8,723 nucleotides of DNA from an uncultured Rickettsiales bacterium (GTDB lineage Bacteria; Pseudomonadota; Alphaproteobacteria; Rickettsiales; UBA1997): NCBI GenBank assembly GCA_951800555.1, contig CATOJU010000030.1:1-8723 (forward strand), written 5' to 3'. A program made the translations under genes and the position numbers. Below the pieces are notes generated by a model that did not search any database, was not told where the DNA came from, and saw only the letters and a program-made list of their open reading frames with translations. Positions 6,417 to 8,723 of the stretch are shown one piece after another. The first letter of the stretch is position 1. Each line of letters opens with the position of its first letter.

Positions 6417-8006
6417 ATGATATATATAGATAAATTAACATATAAATTACCAGATAATACAGTATTATTTGATAATCTAACCTTTAACATAAAGGATAAT
6501 GAAAAAACTGCATTAATTGGCAAAAATGGAGTTGGTAAAAGTACAATTTTTAAATTAATAAATAAAGAATTAACTCCATTTTTCGGGAAAATAAAAATTA
6601 ATAATTTGAATATTGCTTATTTAGAACAAAAAATAAATGATTTAAACTTTTCAACAGTGGCCGATGTTTTTAATTTAGAAAAACAAATAATATCACTACA
6701 AAAAATTGAGAATGAGATAGCTAATTTAGAAGATTATGATATTATAGACAATAATTGGGACTGTAGAGAGGTTATAGATAAAAAACTCGAATTTTTTAAT
6801 TTAAATTTTGATTATCTAAGACCCTATAATTCTTTGAGTGGTGGAGAAAAAATTAAAGTTATTTTATCAAGTATTATAAATAATAATACAAATTTTTTAC
6901 TTTTAGATGAACCAACAAATAATATGGATTATGAAGGAAAACAATTTTTTTATAATTTTATAAAAAATTGGAATGGTGGAATATTTTTAATTTCACATGA
7001 CAGAGAATTATTAAATTTAGTGGATAGAGTATTAGAATTAAGAAATTTCCAAAGTGGAGATGTTAAGCTTTTTTCATATGGTGGGAATTTTGAAAATTAT
7101 AAAAAAATCAGAGAAAACGAAGAAAATAGCTTAAATAAGAATTTAAATGATTCTATTAAGAATTTGGAAAATCAAAAAAATCAAATAATTAAAAACCAAC
7201 AGAATTATACAAAAAATGTAAAAAATGGAAAAAATGCATTAAAAAATGGAAAAATTGATAAATTAACAGCAAATTTTAAAAAAAATTCAGCAGAAAATCA
7301 AAGAGGAAATATTATAAACAGAGATAATAAAAGGTTGAATGAGATTAGTAAAAAAACATCTGACATTAAAGCAAAAGTTGAAGCTGATAAAAAAATATAT
7401 TTTAAATTTTCAGAAAATGAAAAGATTGTAAATAAAAAAGTTTTGACTATTGAAAATCTAAATTTTTCTTATAATAACAAACAAATTTTAAAAAATTTTA
7501 ATTTAATAATTAATTCAGGTGATAGAATTGCTATAAATGGACCAAATGGAACTGGGAAAACTACACTTTTAAAAATTATAACAGGAGAAATTAATGACTA
7601 TTCGGGAAATATAAAAATAAATCTTGATAAAATTGTTTATTTAAAACAAAATCATATTTTTCCTGAAAATATTACACTTCTAAAATATATTGCTAATTAT
7701 ACAGGTTTAAATGAGCTAGATTGTAGAAATATTTTGGCTATGTTTCTTTTTAAAACTGATAATGTTTTTAAAACTGTAAATGATTTAAGTGGTGGTGAAA
7801 AAATTAGATTTTTGTTATGTTGTATTTTAGCAAAAAAAGGTGTGGAATTAATAATTTTGGATGAACCGACAAATAATTTGGATATTGATTCTATTGAAAT
7901 TTTGGAGAATATTTTAAATGATTTTAATGGTACTATTTTAGTTGTTTCTCATGATGAAGTTTTTAAAAAAAATATAAAAATAAATAATAATATTTTTTTT
8001 GAATAA
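6417..8006 (+). CDS. ABC-F family ATPase (ribosome-associated, no membrane domain)
   Basis: Cytosolic protein of 529 residues with two ABC ATPase domains in one chain and no transmembrane segments, the mark of ABC-F proteins, which bind the ribosomal E site to relieve stalling or protect against antibiotics. Domain 1: Walker A GKNGVGKST (35-43), signature LSGGEK (140-145), Walker B LLLDEPTNN with D164/E165, His194 in SHD. Linker about 215-340 is Asn/Lys-rich and helical, corresponding to the P-site tRNA interaction motif region. Domain 2: Walker A GPNGTGKTT (375-383), LSGGEK (457-462), LILDEPTNN with D482/E483, His512. Both catalytic Glu are present, so both sites should hydrolyse ATP. The length is like YbiT/EttA and it lacks a long C-terminal extension. 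I cannot assign it to a housekeeping or resistance subgroup. It stands alone with its own promoter; the ATG start fits the beginning of the first ATPase fold. Confidence 0.93.
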   Translation: MIYIDKLTYKLPDNTVLFDNLTFNIKDNEKTALIGKNGVGKSTIFKLINKELTPFFGKIKINNLNIAYLEQKINDLNFSTVADVFNLEKQIISLQKIENEIANLEDYDIIDNNWDCREVIDKKLEFFNLNFDYLRPYNSLSGGEKIKVILSSIINNNTNFLLLDEPTNNMDYEGKQFFYNFIKNWNGGIFLISHDRELLNLVDRVLELRNFQSGDVKLFSYGGNFENYKKIRENEENSLNKNLNDSIKNLENQKNQIIKNQQNYTKNVKNGKNALKNGKIDKLTANFKKNSAENQRGNIINRDNKRLNEISKKTSDIKAKVEADKKIYFKFSENEKIVNKKVLTIENLNFSYNNKQILKNFNLIINSGDRIAINGPNGTGKTTLLKIITGEINDYSGNIKINLDKIVYLKQNHIFPENITLLKYIANYTGLNELDCRNILAMFLFKTDNVFKTVNDLSGGEKIRFLLCCILAKKGVELIILDEPTNNLDIDSIEILENILNDFNGTILVVSHDEVFKKNIKINNNIFFE

Positions 8007-8121
8007 TATTCAATATTATTATAATATTAATATAAATAACAATAAAAAAATAATAGTAATAAGAATAGATAAAACATACCTTATTAAATATATATTTTTT
8101 TATAAAACTTTATTATATAAA

Positions 8122-8150
8122 ATATGTAACAACTTTTCGAGATTACATAT
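8122..8150. other. Stem-loop in the convergent intergenic region
   Basis: ATATGTAA (8122-8129) pairs with TTACATAT (8143-8150) around a 13-nt loop. It lies 115 nt past the ABC-F stop. No strong T-tract follows directly, so its role as a terminator is doubtful. An A/T-only inverted repeat (8002-8010/8012-8020) also overlaps the ABC-F stop codon. Confidence 0.3.
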
Positions 8151-8191
8151 ATAAAGATTTTATAATGACTGTTTTTTTGTAGTAGATTTTA

Positions 8192-8241
8192 TCAAAAAAT
8201 AGAGTAAAGTTCATTTTTTGGCACTTCACTCTATTTCTTGA
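8192..8241 (-). terminator. Likely rho-independent terminator of the minus-strand gene ending at 8248
   Basis: Arms 8192-8210 and 8223-8241 form a 19-bp stem with two mismatches and a 12-nt loop. On the minus strand the stem begins 7 nt after the TAA at 8250-8248, and its descending arm contains ATTTTTTGA. The position right after the stop supports a once-functional gene on that strand. It might also stop read-through from the ABC-F gene on the plus strand. Confidence 0.5.
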
Positions 8242-8247
8242 CACCAC

Positions 8248-8723
8248 TTAAGCAACACTAATTTTTCTCTTATCTTTAGTATTGTTATTTACTTTTTCTT
8301 TATTTATTATCTTATTATTCTTTTTTATTTTCTCCTTCTCTTCTATTGTCCTTGTTTCCATTATTCTTCCAAAGTTAGCATACTTTTCTATATTACTTGA
8401 AAAAGTATTACTATTAGCCCATGGGAATACAGTATTATTTAAAGAATTAAAACTTCTAGCCGAAGCTTTTGTTTTTTCTATTGAACATAGCTAATTTATT
8501 TCTTAAGGAACTATTAGGAGATCCCACTAAACAAGTTTCCTTCACTTTGTTTCGGCAAACTGTAGTGGATTGATAAACTAAAATGATTAAGTAAACTTAT
8601 CATTTTCCCACCTTTGTTTTCTGCTTTATCTATAATATGTTTATTACAATCTATATAGTTTATATCACTATTATTCTCTGTATTCTTCTCATAGGTATAT
8701 TATTAGCATATAGTCTTAAACAT
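8248..8723 (-). pseudogene. Decayed unknown gene, reading frame broken into three pieces; runs to the window edge
   Basis: The minus strand shows coding-like segments in successive different frames. The first (8699-8514) is preceded by two in-frame TAA codons and a stub MFKTIC at the window edge; it contains KAENKGGKMISLLNHF. The second, ending at the TAG just after AMFNRKNKSFG, contains KETCLVGSPNSSLRNKLA. The third is an 80-codon frame (8490-8248) with SFNSLNNTVFPWANSNTF and a Lys/Asn-rich tail ending KRKISVA. An ATG at 8603 with AGGTG five bases ahead could start a 29-residue peptide. The terminator-like hairpin directly after the last stop fits a real former gene. I do not recognise the family. 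The break between pieces one and two falls in a palindromic element (8524-8568). A set of small non-genic frames is the alternative. Confidence 0.4.
8524..8568. repeat. Small palindromic element related to the 5831-6068 patch
   Basis: CCACTA (8524-8529) pairs with TAGTGG (8563-8568), and inside it AGTTTCC (8534-8540) pairs with GG-C-AAACT (8554-8561) with one bulged base. The loop on the minus strand reads CGAAACAAAGTGAAGGAA, close to CGAACGAAGTGAAGGAT at 5899-5915. It lies where the decayed gene changes frame, suggesting insertion. Confidence 0.45.

Noticed and set aside
8282..8494. 70-codon plus-strand hydrophobic frame that could pass as a small membrane protein
   Set aside because: It is antisense to the Lys/Asn-rich minus-strand frame; Leu/Phe/Ile runs are expected from the complement of AAA/AAT-rich coding DNA. 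TTG start, no Shine-Dalgarno.

Overview
This is a very AT-rich bacterial chromosomal window. It holds three housekeeping-type genes on the minus strand (a transcription-repair helicase running off the left edge, a tRNA-Leu, and CTP synthase) and two genes on the plus strand (a eukaryote-style multi-repeat Myb DNA-binding protein and an ABC-F ATPase). Its two non-coding stretches look partly decayed. Bacterial pyrG, a bacterial-type mfd, a long-variable-arm tRNA-Leu with encoded CCA, sigma70-type promoter boxes, and standard use of TAA/TAG stops with TGG for Trp all indicate a bacterium rather than an organelle or a giant virus. The strong AT bias, the loose gene packing, the gene relics and a protist-like Myb protein suggest a eukaryote-associated, reduced-genome bacterium. 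The C-terminal domain of Mfd (motifs like CKR...KL and NKFANP) reminds me of alphaproteobacterial Mfd, so a Rickettsiales/Holosporales-like endosymbiont is my best guess; this is memory-based and not verified.

Layout. 1-2190 (-): mfd, 730 codons visible, 3' end outside the window. It starts directly at the RNA-polymerase-interaction domain and lacks the UvrB-like N-terminal module. A well-formed promoter sits just upstream (2242-2270), so this appears to be the natural 5' end. 2370-2454 (-): tRNA-Leu(UAG) with its own promoter. 2637-4262 (-): pyrG, complete, with a promoter that fixes the ATG start at 4262. 4263-4464: divergent promoter region. 4465-5325 (+): the Myb-like gene, with a bacterial promoter and Shine-Dalgarno. 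Its four repeats fall into an ABAB pattern, as if a two-repeat module had been duplicated.

5326-6416 has no intact gene. It contains a 28-bp perfect palindrome, a patch visibly richer in G+C and full of hairpins and imperfect direct repeats (about 5831-6068), and a consensus-like promoter for the next gene. 6417-8006 (+): an ABC-F protein with two complete ATPase domains and a leader that can fold over the start codon. 8007-8247 is a convergent intergenic region with two hairpins, one of them a likely terminator for the minus strand. 8248-8723 (-) looks like a decayed gene interrupted by a small palindromic element that shares a sequence motif with the 5831-6068 patch.

No shared pathway links the genes: pyrG makes CTP, Mfd handles stalled RNA polymerase, and ABC-F proteins act on ribosomes. 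The two features that stand out are the eukaryote-type ABAB Myb protein under bacterial expression signals and the shortened Mfd.
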